A DNA stretch of 64,000 nucleotides, taken from an uncultured Dorea sp. (lineage in GTDB: Bacteria > Bacillota > Clostridia > Lachnospirales > Lachnospiraceae). The stretch is from contig CAJTZE010000006.1 of the NCBI GenBank assembly GCA_910584265.1, positions 1 through 64,000 of the forward strand, in the 5' to 3' direction. Made by a program: the position numbers and the translations under genes. Of the stretch, positions 18,955 through 28,412 are shown one piece after another (within the stretch, counting starts at the first letter, position 1; each line of letters starts with the position of its first letter). Below the pieces are notes generated by a model that ran no database searches, was not told where the DNA came from, and worked only from the letters and a program-made list of their open reading frames with translations.

Positions 18955-19461
18955 ATGAAATTGGATTGGCTGGGAGAATATCGCTTACTTATGGAAAAAA
19001 TAATAAAGTATGCTAACACATATGCAAGAACATATCGGAAAAAGATGTCATATGGGACTGATATTCTCATCTCTGCTGCAGAAATTCAGGTTCTGGAATA
19101 TATACTTGAAAATGAAGAAAAGTACCAAAATATGGCAGAGATTGCCTTGAGGCTTGGCGTTTCTTCCAGTGCTTTTTCAAAAAATGTTAAACAAATGTTG
19201 AGTAAAGGGCTGCTGGAAAAATACCATTCTGTTAATAATAAGAAGGATGTTATTATACAGCCATCTGCTCTTGGGCGAAGTGTATATTCTGATTACTGTA
19301 GATATGTTAAAATGGATTTTATTGATCAGATGGAAGATGTTCTGAAAGATGTTCCTCAGGATAATATAGATAAGATTGTGATGGTTCTGGATATTCTGGC
19401 AGACAGACTTATTAATGATCCCGAAGATCCAACATCGAAGGAATTAATTAAAATAGAATAA
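18955..19461 (+). CDS. MarR-family transcriptional regulator
   Basis: A 168-aa winged-helix protein. The recognition region NMAEIALRLGVSSSAFSKNVKQ is followed by the wing (LLEKYHSVNNKKDVIIQPSA) and a C-terminal dimerisation helix. SD CTGGAGG. It is divergently placed from the broken hydrolase gene, which suggests it once controlled it; its own coding frame is intact. Confidence 0.85.
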   Translation: MKLDWLGEYRLLMEKIIKYANTYARTYRKKMSYGTDILISAAEIQVLEYILENEEKYQNMAEIALRLGVSSSAFSKNVKQMLSKGLLEKYHSVNNKKDVIIQPSALGRSVYSDYCRYVKMDFIDQMEDVLKDVPQDNIDKIVMVLDILADRLINDPEDPTSKELIKIE

Positions 19462-19608
19462 TAGAAAATTTAAAATGACGGTTTCGTATTTAAAAAAGAA
19501 AAGCTGGCAGTAAGGCTGTATTCTTGCATTTTTCTGCCGTCTGTGATACCTTAATATTGTGAGGGAATAAACGGTCTTAATGACCGGAAAGGAATGGAAA
19601 GTGAAGAG

Positions 19609-20217
19609 ATGGCAAGATATGTGAGAGAAGTGGTTTTGAATAAACCAGAGGATTTTGTCCAGTTTATTATGAATGACTACCTGCAGAAGAACGGCTTTGT
19701 GATGTCCGACTGGAAGGGCGAGCCCGCATTCCGTGCGGGAGACCCGGCATTGGAAGGGTATAAGTATCTGAAATGGGGATACATGAATGGAGTTCTTCAT
19801 CTGGAGGCATGGATGAAGGGAACCTTTGGAGGAGAATGGGATCTGGAGGGGTTTGCCGGATCTCTGCAAAAGAAGCCTTACAGAGAAAGCTTAGAGCAGC
19901 TATTTGGAATTTTGCAGCAGCCTCTGCCACAGGGACAGCAGATGCCGCAGGGTTATCCAATCCCGGTCCAGACGACGGATAATACCGGAGCCGCTACAAT
20001 GGCGCTGATATTTGGAATTCTGGCAGTGGTAACAGGATTTCTGATCCCGATTATCGGCATTTTGTTCGGATGTCTTGGATTCTCAAGGGCAAGAATGGGC
20101 GGCGGCTCCAGTAAGGCAGGGATGGCGAAGGCCGGAAAGATACTCTGTATTATCGGCATCGTTGTGTCAATCATCATGTGGGTGCTTAGTTTTACGTTAA
20201 CGATGGGCATGCTGTAA
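19609..20217 (+). CDS. DUF4190-type small membrane protein with soluble N-terminal domain
   Basis: About 202 aa. Residues 1-115 form a soluble domain (VNDYLQ-like helices, then WGYMNGVLHLEAWMKG). A Gln/Pro-rich linker follows, then two C-terminal membrane helices around the glycine-rich FGCLGFSRARMGGGSSKAG, as in DUF4190 proteins. Function unknown. The ATG at 19594 is also in frame but has the AAGGA directly against it, so 19609 is preferred with low certainty. Not clearly in an operon. Confidence 0.65.
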   Translation: MARYVREVVLNKPEDFVQFIMNDYLQKNGFVMSDWKGEPAFRAGDPALEGYKYLKWGYMNGVLHLEAWMKGTFGGEWDLEGFAGSLQKKPYRESLEQLFGILQQPLPQGQQMPQGYPIPVQTTDNTGAATMALIFGILAVVTGFLIPIIGILFGCLGFSRARMGGGSSKAGMAKAGKILCIIGIVVSIIMWVLSFTLTMGML

Positions 20218-20225
20218 AACAGCGG

Positions 20226-20258
20226 AAAACATCCTCCGAAGCGGGGGATGTTTTTTTT
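20226..20258 (+). terminator. Terminator after the DUF4190-type gene
   Basis: AACATCCTCC / GGGGGATGTT stem followed by eight T. Confidence 0.9.
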
Positions 20259-20353
20259 GCGCTCATTTTTATTCGATAGAAATTACGATTGGAGGGAATC
20301 ATTTACGGCAGAAAAAGGGGCAAGGAAAGAATAGAAAAAGATAATTCTTATAA

Positions 20354-20381
20354 TTGACAAAAAGTTTAATAAGAGTATAAT
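20354..20381 (+). promoter_or_regulatory. Promoter of the XRE-potABCD operon
   Basis: Perfect TTGACA (20354-20359) and TATAAT (20376-20381) with a 16-bp spacer. Confidence 0.8.
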
Positions 20382-20395
20382 TAATTCAGTATTTA

Positions 20396-20424
20396 GGTTT
20401 AGTAAAAATTTATTTTTGGTTTAG
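20396..20424 (+). promoter_or_regulatory. Tandem GGTTTAG repeats, candidate operator
   Basis: GGTTTAG at 20396-20402 and again at 20418-20424. The repeats are 22 bp apart, two helical turns, just downstream of the promoter. A plausible autoregulatory site for the XRE-cupin protein; this is inference. Confidence 0.4.
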
Positions 20425-20461
20425 AAATATTGTGAATCGGAAGAAAAGGAGGGGGAACCTT

Positions 20462-21019
20462 ATGGAGATTGATTATGTAAATGAGCAGATTGGAAAGAAG
20501 ATCAGGGACTTAAGGAATCGGAATGGATTTACCCAGCAGGAGCTGGCAGACAGGACGGAGCTTACCAAGGGATTTATCTCACAGCTTGAGCGGGGGCAGG
20601 TGTCTCCGTCTGTGGTAACCCTTCTGGATCTGATCGAGTGTCTGGGAACCACGGCTTCCGAGTTTTTTAAGGAAGCGGAGGAAGAACATATTGTATTTTC
20701 GGAGGAAGGGTTTTTCGAGAAGGTGGATGAGGCGGGCAACAGCATCCAGTGGATCGTTCCTACTGCCCAGAGATACCAGATGGAGCCGCTTCTGGTGGTG
20801 GTGGAGCCCCATCAGAGTCTTTTTGAGGATAAGCCCCATGACGGGGAGGAATTCGGATATCTGATATCCGGCAGGCTGACACTGTATCTGGGGGATAAGA
20901 CTTATCAGGTGAAGGCTGGGGAGAGCTTCTATTATCCGGCAAAGCGGGAGCACCGCATTGCGAATCCGGGAAGCAGGCCGGCGAAGTTTATCTGGGTCAG
21001 CACACCGCCCACATTTTAG
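20462..21019 (+). CDS. XRE-cupin transcriptional regulator (PuuR-like) of polyamine uptake
   Basis: A 185-aa regulator. N-terminal helix-turn-helix (FTQQELADRTELTKGFISQL) and a C-terminal cupin (about 110-180, GEEFGYLISGRLTLYLGD) that would bind the effector. Starts at ATG 20462, 8 bases after GGAGGGGG. It precedes potABCD by 21 bases and is co-transcribed. Proteins of this arrangement control polyamine transport in Firmicutes. Confidence 0.87.
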   Translation: MEIDYVNEQIGKKIRDLRNRNGFTQQELADRTELTKGFISQLERGQVSPSVVTLLDLIECLGTTASEFFKEAEEEHIVFSEEGFFEKVDEAGNSIQWIVPTAQRYQMEPLLVVVEPHQSLFEDKPHDGEEFGYLISGRLTLYLGDKTYQVKAGESFYYPAKREHRIANPGSRPAKFIWVSTPPTF

Positions 21020-21040
21020 ATGAAGATTAGAGGATGAGAA

Positions 21041-22480
21041 ATGGATAAAAGGACGAACATTATTGAGTTAAAGCATATTACAAAGACCTATGAGGACGGG
21101 TTTTCTGCAGTGGAGGATTTTAATCTTGAGGTGAAGCAGGGGGAATTTATTACCTTTCTGGGACCCTCCGGGTGCGGGAAGACCACCACTCTGCGGATGA
21201 TCGCGGGATTTGATATTCCCACAGAGGGGGAGATCCTGCTGAACGGAAAACCGATTACGGACCTGCCGCCCAATAAAAGGCCGATCAATACAGTATTTCA
21301 GCGGTATGCTTTATTTCCGCATATGAATATCTATGAGAATATTGCTTTTGGGCTGAAGCAGCGGAAGATGCCGAGAGCCGTGATTGAGAAAAAGGTGAAG
21401 AAGGTACTGGAGCTGGTGGATCTGGAGGGGTTTGAGAACCGGAGGACGGATACCTTATCCGGCGGGCAGCAACAGAGGGTCGCCATTGCAAGGGCGGTGG
21501 TGAACGAACCGCAGATCCTGCTTTTAGATGAGCCTCTCGGAGCGCTGGATTTGAAGATGCGCAAGGAGATGCAGCTTGAGCTGAAGGAGATGCACAGGGA
21601 GCTTGGCATCACCTTTATTTATGTGACCCATGACCAGGAGGAAGCCCTTACCATGTCGGATAAGATCGTGGTCATGTCAGAGGGAAAGATGCAGCAGATC
21701 GGCACGCCGGAGGATATTTACAACGAACCGGTAAATGCCTTTGTAGCCGATTTTATTGGGGAGAGTAATATTTTTAATGGAATTATGACAGGGAAGCTTA
21801 GGGCGCGTTTCTGTGGCGGCGAGTTTGCCTGTGTAGATGATGTGGAGGAGGGAACCCATATTACGGCGGTGGCCCGCCCGGAGGATGTGGCATTAACTTC
21901 ACCTGAGCGGGGAACCATAAGAGGAATTGTTACTTCCGTTATTTTTAAAGGAATGCATTATGAGATTACTATAGAATCCGGGAAAAACGAGATTGTGGCG
22001 CAGTCTGTGCATTCTGCGGCAGTGGGAGAACGGGTAGGTATTAGGGTGGAGCCGGATAATATCCATATCATGCTTGCAGAGGATCACACGAATATTTTCA
22101 AGGCGGAAATCAATAAGAATTATGGGCTGGAGTACAACGGGAGAATATTAAATGCCAGACTGACTGATATGATCAAGGGAAGCAGAGAGGATGAGAACGG
22201 AACTCTCTTAGATGCCAACGGGCTGGAGATTGACAGGCAGAAAATCAGAGTTATGGTATCCATCCAGCCTCAGGATATCCGGATGACGGATGAGATAGAA
22301 CAAGGGCTGGTACAGGGCTATATCAGCAATTTGATCTACAAGGGAGACCATTACAGCTATGTGATCCATACGGATCTGGAGCAGGACTTCGTGGTGGACG
22401 ATGAGTATCTGTGGAATATGGAGGATCAAGTGGGGCTTTTGATGCCGGAAGAGAAGATGACCTTTACGGTCAGAAGATAG
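21041..22480 (+). CDS. potA: Spermidine/putrescine ABC transporter ATPase, extended
   Basis: A 479-aa ATPase. Walker A GPSGCGKTT, signature LSGGQQQR, Walker B LLLDEPLGALD, all within the first 240 residues, then a TOBE domain. About 110 residues more than ordinary PotA: a second TOBE-like unit seems to follow (residues about 365-479, IRVMVSIQPQDIRM echoing the first VARPEDVAL). It energises PotBC at the inner face of the membrane. SD GAGGATGAG. Confidence 0.92.
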   Translation: MDKRTNIIELKHITKTYEDGFSAVEDFNLEVKQGEFITFLGPSGCGKTTTLRMIAGFDIPTEGEILLNGKPITDLPPNKRPINTVFQRYALFPHMNIYENIAFGLKQRKMPRAVIEKKVKKVLELVDLEGFENRRTDTLSGGQQQRVAIARAVVNEPQILLLDEPLGALDLKMRKEMQLELKEMHRELGITFIYVTHDQEEALTMSDKIVVMSEGKMQQIGTPEDIYNEPVNAFVADFIGESNIFNGIMTGKLRARFCGGEFACVDDVEEGTHITAVARPEDVALTSPERGTIRGIVTSVIFKGMHYEITIESGKNEIVAQSVHSAAVGERVGIRVEPDNIHIMLAEDHTNIFKAEINKNYGLEYNGRILNARLTDMIKGSREDENGTLLDANGLEIDRQKIRVMVSIQPQDIRMTDEIEQGLVQGYISNLIYKGDHYSYVIHTDLEQDFVVDDEYLWNMEDQVGLLMPEEKMTFTVRR

Positions 22481-22489
22481 GAGGATGCC

Positions 22490-23284
22490 ATGAATAGTTT
22501 TAAGTTTTCCAGAAAGGTTCTGGGAATCCCGTATGCTGTGTTTCTGCTGGTTTTTGTGGCGGCGCCGCTGGCTGTGCTGCTGTATTTTGCCTTTACCAAT
22601 GGACAGGGTCAGTTTACGGCAGAGAATCTGACGGGATTTTTTACCGACCCGAATACGCTCGGGACGTTGTTTTACAGCTTCGGCATTGCAGTGGTTACAA
22701 CGGCTGTATGCCTGCTCCTGGCCTATCCGGCGGCCTATATTCTTGCGTCGGGCAGATGGAAGGCAAAATCGGTGCTTATAATGCTGTTTATCATTCCTAT
22801 GTGGATCAACTTTTCGTTGCGGATTACGGCATTGAAGGAGATTCTTACCTGGCTTGAGGGAAATCTGGCATATCATCCTTTTTTGAATACGGTGATCGGC
22901 ATGACCTATGATTTTCTGCCATTTATGATCCTGCCGATCTATACCGCCATTTCCCGCCTGGACGGCGCATTGCTTGAGGCGGCGAGGGATTTAGGGGCAG
23001 GAGAGGCACAGGCTTTTTTGAAGGTGACCCTGCCGTTATCTGTGCCTGGGATCATAAGCGGAGTGTCTATGGTATTTCTGCCGGCTATGACGAACTATGT
23101 GGTGCTGGATATGCTGTATAACAGTACATATATTATGGGAAGTCTGATCGGAAGCTATTTTGCGGCGTATAACTGGCATGGAGGCTCAATGATCGCGCTG
23201 ATACTTCTTGCAATTATCTGTCTGTTTACGCTGTTTACCAGTGGAATGGAGGAGGAGAATGTGAGAGGAGGGACGCTATTGTGA
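22490..23284 (+). CDS. potB: Spermidine/putrescine ABC permease PotB
   Basis: A 264-aa permease with six helices. The EAA loop that contacts PotA is visible (LLEAARDLGAGEAQAFLKVTLP, about 162-183). SD GGAGG. It overlaps potC by four bases (GTGA). Confidence 0.93.
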   Translation: MNSFKFSRKVLGIPYAVFLLVFVAAPLAVLLYFAFTNGQGQFTAENLTGFFTDPNTLGTLFYSFGIAVVTTAVCLLLAYPAAYILASGRWKAKSVLIMLFIIPMWINFSLRITALKEILTWLEGNLAYHPFLNTVIGMTYDFLPFMILPIYTAISRLDGALLEAARDLGAGEAQAFLKVTLPLSVPGIISGVSMVFLPAMTNYVVLDMLYNSTYIMGSLIGSYFAAYNWHGGSMIALILLAIICLFTLFTSGMEEENVRGGTLL

Positions 23285-24084
23285 TAAGAAAAATATGGAA
23301 AAGTACGGTCATGACAGCCATCCTTCTGTTTTTGTACCTTCCAATTCTGGTGCTTGCGGTATACAGCTTTACAGATGCCTCGAACATCGGGGCTATCCGC
23401 GGGTTTTCTCTCCAAAATTATGTGACGCTGTTTACTACGCCGGAACTGGTACGGATGATCCTGGGTACCATTGTGCTTGCCCTGTCGTCTGCGGCGATTG
23501 CGACGGTCCTCGGCACACTGGGAGCAATCGGTTCTTTCTATTCCAAAAAGGGAATGGCGTCTGCGATTACCACCATGAACCAGATTCCGGTGGTCAATGC
23601 GGATGTGGTGACGGGATTTTCCATTTGTATCCTGCTGGTTGTAGTGCTCGGCGTCAGCAAGGATACCTTTATTCCGCTGGCCGCAGGGCATGTGACGCTC
23701 TGTGCACCATTTGTGTTTCTGTCGGTGATTCCGAAGCTGAAGCAGATGGATTCCAGCATTTATGAGGCGGCGCTGGATCTTGGCGCGTCTCCGTTTACCG
23801 CACTGGTCAAGGTTGTGATCCCCCAGATTATGCCGGGAATTGTCTCCGGCTTTGCCCTTGCAGTCACCCTGTCTCTGGATGATTATTTTGTGGCTACCTA
23901 TACGAAGCCTGCTACCTTTGACACCATCAGTACTTATGTGGTAAATGCAACCAAGGGAGCCCAGACTACCATTAAAACAGCCTTGTGGGCCTTGTCTACA
24001 GTGCTGTTTCTGGCGGTTGCATTGACGGTGGCCGTGATGAATGTACGGGCGGAAAAGAGAAGCCGGGAAGGGAACGGTGTGTGA
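23281..24084 (+). CDS. potC: Spermidine/putrescine ABC permease PotC
   Basis: A 267-aa permease with six helices. EAA loop at IYEAALDLGASPFTALVKVV. GTG start overlaps the potB stop. The next gene starts one base inside its TGA (TGATG). Confidence 0.93.
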   Translation: MIRKIWKSTVMTAILLFLYLPILVLAVYSFTDASNIGAIRGFSLQNYVTLFTTPELVRMILGTIVLALSSAAIATVLGTLGAIGSFYSKKGMASAITTMNQIPVVNADVVTGFSICILLVVVLGVSKDTFIPLAAGHVTLCAPFVFLSVIPKLKQMDSSIYEAALDLGASPFTALVKVVIPQIMPGIVSGFALAVTLSLDDYFVATYTKPATFDTISTYVVNATKGAQTTIKTALWALSTVLFLAVALTVAVMNVRAEKRSREGNGV

Positions 24085-25601
24085 TGACAGAAAAGAAGAG
24101 AAAAATTGCTGCAATCCTTGCGTGCTGTATGACTGTTTCCCTGCTTCCAGCCTTTTCCATGAGGGCGGAGGCCTCTGGGAACGGGGAAGAGGATAAGGGC
24201 AGGGAGGTTACCCTGCGGGTTTCCAACTGGGAGGAATACATTGACTTGGGAGGCTGGGACGAGGAGGAAACTATCGAACTGGACAGCGGGGATGTGATCG
24301 GTGAGCGTTCAATGATTGAGGATTTTAAAGAGTGGTATTACGAGACATACGGAATCCGGGTAAAGGTGGAATATTCTACCTTTGGTACGAATGAGGACTT
24401 ATATAATATGCTGACTCTCGGAGACACCTTTGATCTGGTGTGCCCGTCGGAGTATATGATCATGAAGCTGATGACAGAAGACAGGCTTCTGCCGTTATCG
24501 GAAGAGTTTTTTCATACTTCGGATAAGAACAATTATTATATAAATGGTGTATCGCCTTATATACAGTCTGTTTTTGAAAATAGCGAGATTGACGGAAAAA
24601 AGTGGAGTGATTATGCCGCAGGGTATATGTGGGGGATTACCGGGATCGTGTATAATCCGGAGATGGTAAGCGGGGAGGAAGCTTCCAGCTGGAAAATATT
24701 AAGCGACCCGGCTTTTCACAGACAGATTACCATCAAGGACAATGTACGGGATTCTTATTTTGCGGCAGTCGGCGCTATTAAATCTGATCTGCTTACTTCG
24801 GAGGAATTTTTAAACAGCCCGGATTATCTGCAGAATCTGGAAAGAGAGATGAATGATACTGCGCCGGAAATCATCAGTAAAGTGCAGGAATATCTACAAG
24901 ACGTGAAAGATAACTGCTATTCCTTTGAATCGGATTCCGGCAAGGCAGATATGATTACCGGCAAGGTGGCGGCAAATTATCAGTGGTCCGGGGATGCGGT
25001 CTATACCATGGATCAGGCGGATGAGGATGATTTTACACTGGCATTTGCTGTGCCGGAGGAATCGACTAATATTTATTTCGACGGATGGGTGATGCTAAAG
25101 AACGGGATTGGGGAGGATGCGGCCAAGCAGCATGCAGCGGAGGCATTTATTAACTTTAACTCCCGGGCAGATAATGTGATCCGGAATATGTATTACATCG
25201 GATATACTTCCGTGATCTCCGGAGGAGATGACAGCCGTATTTTTGAGTATGCGGATTGGTGCTATGGTGCAGAGGACGGGGAAGAAGCGGTTACGGACTA
25301 TGACCTGGGCTATTTCTTTTCGGATGGGGAAGAAGACGGGAAATATATAATCAGCGCGCCTGCAGATCAGGCATACCGCCAGCTTTTTGCACAGTATCCC
25401 ACGGAGGAGGTCATTTCCCGGTCTTCGATCATGGCGTGCTTTGATGAAGAACAGACAAAAGCCATCAATCAAATGTGGATCAATGTCCGGTGCTACAACA
25501 TCCATGATATGCCGGGATGGGTGAGGGTGTTTGCCATAGCCGCGGTCTGTGTGGCGGCAGGGATCGGAATCTGGCGGAAAAAGCATTCTTTCTACAGATA
25601 G
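24084..25601 (+). CDS. potD: Polyamine-binding protein PotD, with C-terminal membrane anchor
   Basis: A 505-aa substrate-binding protein. Signal peptide (IAAILACCMTVSLLPAFSM), type II periplasmic-binding fold with LRVSNWEEYID near the N-terminus, and YQWSGDAVYTMDQADEDDF. No lipobox follows the signal peptide. Instead the C-terminus ends in a hydrophobic segment (VRVFAIAAVCVAAGIGIW) plus basic tail, so it appears anchored at its C-terminus. PotD proteins are usually ~350 aa lipoproteins in Gram-positives. Start chosen by the TGATG junction with potC. Confidence 0.9.
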   Translation: MTEKKRKIAAILACCMTVSLLPAFSMRAEASGNGEEDKGREVTLRVSNWEEYIDLGGWDEEETIELDSGDVIGERSMIEDFKEWYYETYGIRVKVEYSTFGTNEDLYNMLTLGDTFDLVCPSEYMIMKLMTEDRLLPLSEEFFHTSDKNNYYINGVSPYIQSVFENSEIDGKKWSDYAAGYMWGITGIVYNPEMVSGEEASSWKILSDPAFHRQITIKDNVRDSYFAAVGAIKSDLLTSEEFLNSPDYLQNLEREMNDTAPEIISKVQEYLQDVKDNCYSFESDSGKADMITGKVAANYQWSGDAVYTMDQADEDDFTLAFAVPEESTNIYFDGWVMLKNGIGEDAAKQHAAEAFINFNSRADNVIRNMYYIGYTSVISGGDDSRIFEYADWCYGAEDGEEAVTDYDLGYFFSDGEEDGKYIISAPADQAYRQLFAQYPTEEVISRSSIMACFDEEQTKAINQMWINVRCYNIHDMPGWVRVFAIAAVCVAAGIGIWRKKHSFYR

Positions 25602-25674
25602 CAGAAGAGTGAAATATATTTTATAGAAACAGGCTGATCGGGAAATAAATCGAGCTAAAAGGGATTGTCCTGCA

Positions 25675-25703
25675 TTGTGGATTTCATTTAGCTGTGCTAT
25701 AAT
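25675..25703 (+). promoter_or_regulatory. Predicted promoter of prfC
   Basis: TTGTGG (25675-25680), 17-bp spacer, TATAAT (25698-25703). The mRNA leader would be about 110 bases. Confidence 0.55.
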
Positions 25704-25818
25704 GTCTACCGGTATTAGAATATGGGTATAATTAAGTATTCAGTTAAGACGGATGTTTTTGAAATGCCAGTTAGCTTTTGAGGATGATATAGAAAGAGAT
25801 TGCAGGAGTGTTAAAAGA

Positions 25819-27423
25819 ATGCCAGAGCTTACAAATGAAATCAAGGAACAGATTAAGAAGAGAAGGACCTTTGCTATTATCTCCCACCCGGATGCAGGTA
25901 AGACCACGCTTACAGAGAAGTTCCTGCTGTACGGAGGGGCGATCAACCAGGCCGGAAGCGTGAAGGGTAAGGCAACCGCAAGGCATGCGGTGTCTGACTG
26001 GATGGAGATTGAGAAGGAGAGGGGGATCTCGGTTACCTCCTCTGTGCTGCAGTTTAAATACGGAGGATACTGTATTAATATTCTGGATACGCCGGGGCAT
26101 CAGGATTTCTCGGAGGATACCTACCGTACCCTGATGGCGGCGGATTCTGCGGTAATGGTGATCGATGCGTCCAAGGGCGTGGAGGCTCAGACCAGAAAGC
26201 TGTTTAAGGTATGTACCATGCGCCATATTCCGATTTTTACTTTTATCAACAAGATGGACAGGGAGGCGCTGGATACCTTTGAGCTTCTGGATGATATTGA
26301 AAATGAATTGGGGATCGCTACCTGCCCGGTAAACTGGCCTATCGGTTCAGGTAAGCGCTTTAAGGGCGTGTATGACCGGAATAAAAAGGAGATCGAGCTG
26401 TTTTCAGACACCAGAAAGGGAACGACACAGGGGAAGGTAAGAAAAATTGCAGTTGATGACCCGGAGGTGGACAGCCTGCTTGAAGAGGGGCAGAGAGAGC
26501 AGCTTGCAGAGGAGATTGAGCTGCAGGACGGTGCAGGAGCAGAATTTGATCAGGAGCTGGTAAGCCGTGGAGAATTGTCGCCGGTGTTTTTCGGCTCTGC
26601 GCTGACTAACTTTGGTGTGGAGACGTTCCTGCGGCATTTCCTTCAGATGACCACATCGCCGCTGCCGAGAAAGTCGGATCAGGGACTTATCGACCCGATG
26701 GAGGAGCCGGATTTTTCTGCTTTTGTCTTTAAGATTCAGGCGAACATGAATAAGGCTCACAGAGACCGGATCGCTTTTATGAGGATCTGTTCGGGAGCCT
26801 TTGATGCAGGTATGGAGGTGCACCATATCCAGGGCGGGAAGAAGGTGAGGCTTTCCCAGCCTCAGCAGCTGATGGCCAGCGAGCGGAAGATGATAGAGAA
26901 TGCCTACGGCGGGGATATCATCGGTGTGTTTGATCCGGGGATTTTTTCCATCGGAGATACGCTGACGGCTTCCCAGAAGAAATATACTTATGAGGGGATC
27001 CCGACCTTTGCGCCGGAGCATTTTGCCAGGGTGCGTCAGATGGATACCATGAAGCGGAAGCAGTTTATCAAGGGGATCAACCAGATCGCCCAGGAGGGTG
27101 CGATCCAGATCTTCCAGGAATACAATACGGGCATGGAGGAGATTATTGTGGGCGTGGTAGGCGTGCTGCAGTTTGACGTGCTCAAGTACCGTCTGGAAAA
27201 CGAATATAATGTAGATATCCGTCTGGATAACCTGCCCTACGAGCATATCCGCTGGATTGAGAACGAGGATGTAGACTTAGATAAGCTGAAAGGAACCTCA
27301 GACATGAAAAAAATCAAAGACCTGAAAGACAGGCCGCTGCTCCTCTTCGTCAACGACTGGAGTATCCGCATGGTTCTTGAACGCAACGAAGGGCTGGTGC
27401 TCTCGGAATTCGGCCGGTCATAG
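25819..27423 (+). CDS. prfC: Peptide chain release factor 3
   Basis: A 534-aa translational GTPase that recycles RF1/RF2 after termination. G1 SHPDAGKTT, G2 region RGISVTSSV, G3 DTPGHQDF, G4 NKMD. Start at ATG 25819, 10 bases after AGGAG; the 22-residue in-frame extension upstream is not conserved in type. Stands alone between potD and the asp23 operon. Confidence 0.95.
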   Translation: MPELTNEIKEQIKKRRTFAIISHPDAGKTTLTEKFLLYGGAINQAGSVKGKATARHAVSDWMEIEKERGISVTSSVLQFKYGGYCINILDTPGHQDFSEDTYRTLMAADSAVMVIDASKGVEAQTRKLFKVCTMRHIPIFTFINKMDREALDTFELLDDIENELGIATCPVNWPIGSGKRFKGVYDRNKKEIELFSDTRKGTTQGKVRKIAVDDPEVDSLLEEGQREQLAEEIELQDGAGAEFDQELVSRGELSPVFFGSALTNFGVETFLRHFLQMTTSPLPRKSDQGLIDPMEEPDFSAFVFKIQANMNKAHRDRIAFMRICSGAFDAGMEVHHIQGGKKVRLSQPQQLMASERKMIENAYGGDIIGVFDPGIFSIGDTLTASQKKYTYEGIPTFAPEHFARVRQMDTMKRKQFIKGINQIAQEGAIQIFQEYNTGMEEIIVGVVGVLQFDVLKYRLENEYNVDIRLDNLPYEHIRWIENEDVDLDKLKGTSDMKKIKDLKDRPLLLFVNDWSIRMVLERNEGLVLSEFGRS

Positions 27424-27442
27424 GATTTTTGCTGTTACACCG

Positions 27443-27504
27443 CATACCGTCTGCCTTGCCCCGTACCGCAGTTTCCGAAGACGCAGGGCAAGGCAGACGG
27501 TATG
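27443..27504. repeat. 19-bp perfect inverted repeat after prfC
   Basis: Arms 27443-27461 and 27486-27504 are exact reverse complements (CATACCGTCT...AGACGGTATG), with a 24-base loop. No T-run on either side. It could act as a bidirectional transcript end or be a dispersed palindrome. Confidence 0.7.
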
Positions 27505-27550
27505 GGAACGATAATGTGGAAAAATTTATGTAAATAATTGACTTTATGGT

Positions 27551-27578
27551 TTGCAATTGCGGATAAATTTGTTATAAT
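27551..27578 (+). promoter_or_regulatory. Promoter of the asp23-nusB operon
   Basis: TTGCAA (27551-27556), 16-bp spacer, TATAAT (27573-27578). Confidence 0.65.
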
Positions 27579-27620
27579 CGTTATATGAGTTTTGGATTCA
27601 GCCAATAGGAGGTTTTAGAT

Positions 27621-27998
27621 ATGGGAAAAGAGGAAAGAAGCACGTACACAATCGCGAAGGAAGAGAGTGTGGGCGAAGTGAAGATTGCAGATGAGGTTGT
27701 AGCTTCTATTGCAGCCTTTGCGACGATGGATGTGGAGGGAGTCGCTTCTATAGGCGGCAACGAAAAGGAAAAGGGAAGACTCAGCATGAAGGCTCCGTCT
27801 AAGGGTGTGAAGCTTGACGTGCTGGAGGGAGTTGTTTCAGTGACTCTGACGCTGAATCTGCTGTATGGCTACAGCCTGATTGATGTGTCAAGCCGGATTC
27901 AGGAGAAGGTAAAATCTTCGATCGAGAGCATGACGGGACTGAAGGTTGCCGATGTGAATATCCGTGTTGCAGGGGTTGACGTGCCGGAGGAAGTATAA
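27621..27998 (+). CDS. Asp23/Gls24 family envelope stress protein
   Basis: A 125-aa Asp23/Gls24-domain protein. The family pattern is present: IADEVVASIAAFATMDVEGV near the start, GYSLIDVSSRIQEKVKSSIE in the second half, and V(D)VNIRVAGVDVPEE at the end. SD GGAGG. It commonly precedes nusB in Clostridia. Precise function unknown; Asp23 proteins are linked to envelope stress. Confidence 0.9.
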   Translation: MGKEERSTYTIAKEESVGEVKIADEVVASIAAFATMDVEGVASIGGNEKEKGRLSMKAPSKGVKLDVLEGVVSVTLTLNLLYGYSLIDVSSRIQEKVKSSIESMTGLKVADVNIRVAGVDVPEEV

Positions 27999-28397
27999 GT
28001 GAAGAGGACAGAGCAGAGGGAGCATATATTCAAGCTGGTCTTCGGCGTGGAGTTTCATCCGCCGGAGGAACTGAAGGAGCGGATCCGGCTTTATTTTGAG
28101 CAGGAGGAGATTACCGAGGAGCGGGACCGGGAATATATTGCAGAGAAGACAGAAGCAGTAGCGGCCCATGCGGAGGAGATTGACAGCCTGATCAATCAGC
28201 ACAGTACCGGATGGAAGACGAAGCGCATGAATAAGGCGGATCTATCCATCCTCCGTCTGGCGGTCTATGAGATGAAGATGGATGAGGATGTGCCTGTTTC
28301 CGTTGCGATCAATGAGGCGGTGGAGCTCGCGAAGCGGTTCGGAGGTGAGGACAGTTCATCCTTTATTAACGGTGTTCTCGCTAAGCTTGCGGATTAG
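27999..28397 (+). CDS. nusB: Transcription antitermination factor NusB
   Basis: A 132-aa all-helical RNA-binding protein that joins NusE on boxA for rRNA antitermination. Hallmarks: the N-terminal RTEQREHIFKLVFGVEF and the ISVAINEAVELAKRF-type helix, here VPVSVAINEAVELAKRFGG. GTG start, immediately after the asp23 stop, with GGAGG in the end of asp23. Confidence 0.93.
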   Translation: MKRTEQREHIFKLVFGVEFHPPEELKERIRLYFEQEEITEERDREYIAEKTEAVAAHAEEIDSLINQHSTGWKTKRMNKADLSILRLAVYEMKMDEDVPVSVAINEAVELAKRFGGEDSSSFINGVLAKLAD

Positions 28398-28412
28398 GCG
28401 GGTATTTGAATT

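Noticed and set aside
22208..22876. Long minus-strand open frame opposite potA/potB
   Set aside because: It is the shadow of two clear genes on the other strand, with Lys/Gln/His-rich nonsense composition. The same applies to the other long antisense frames, such as 23155-24114 and 26404-27246.
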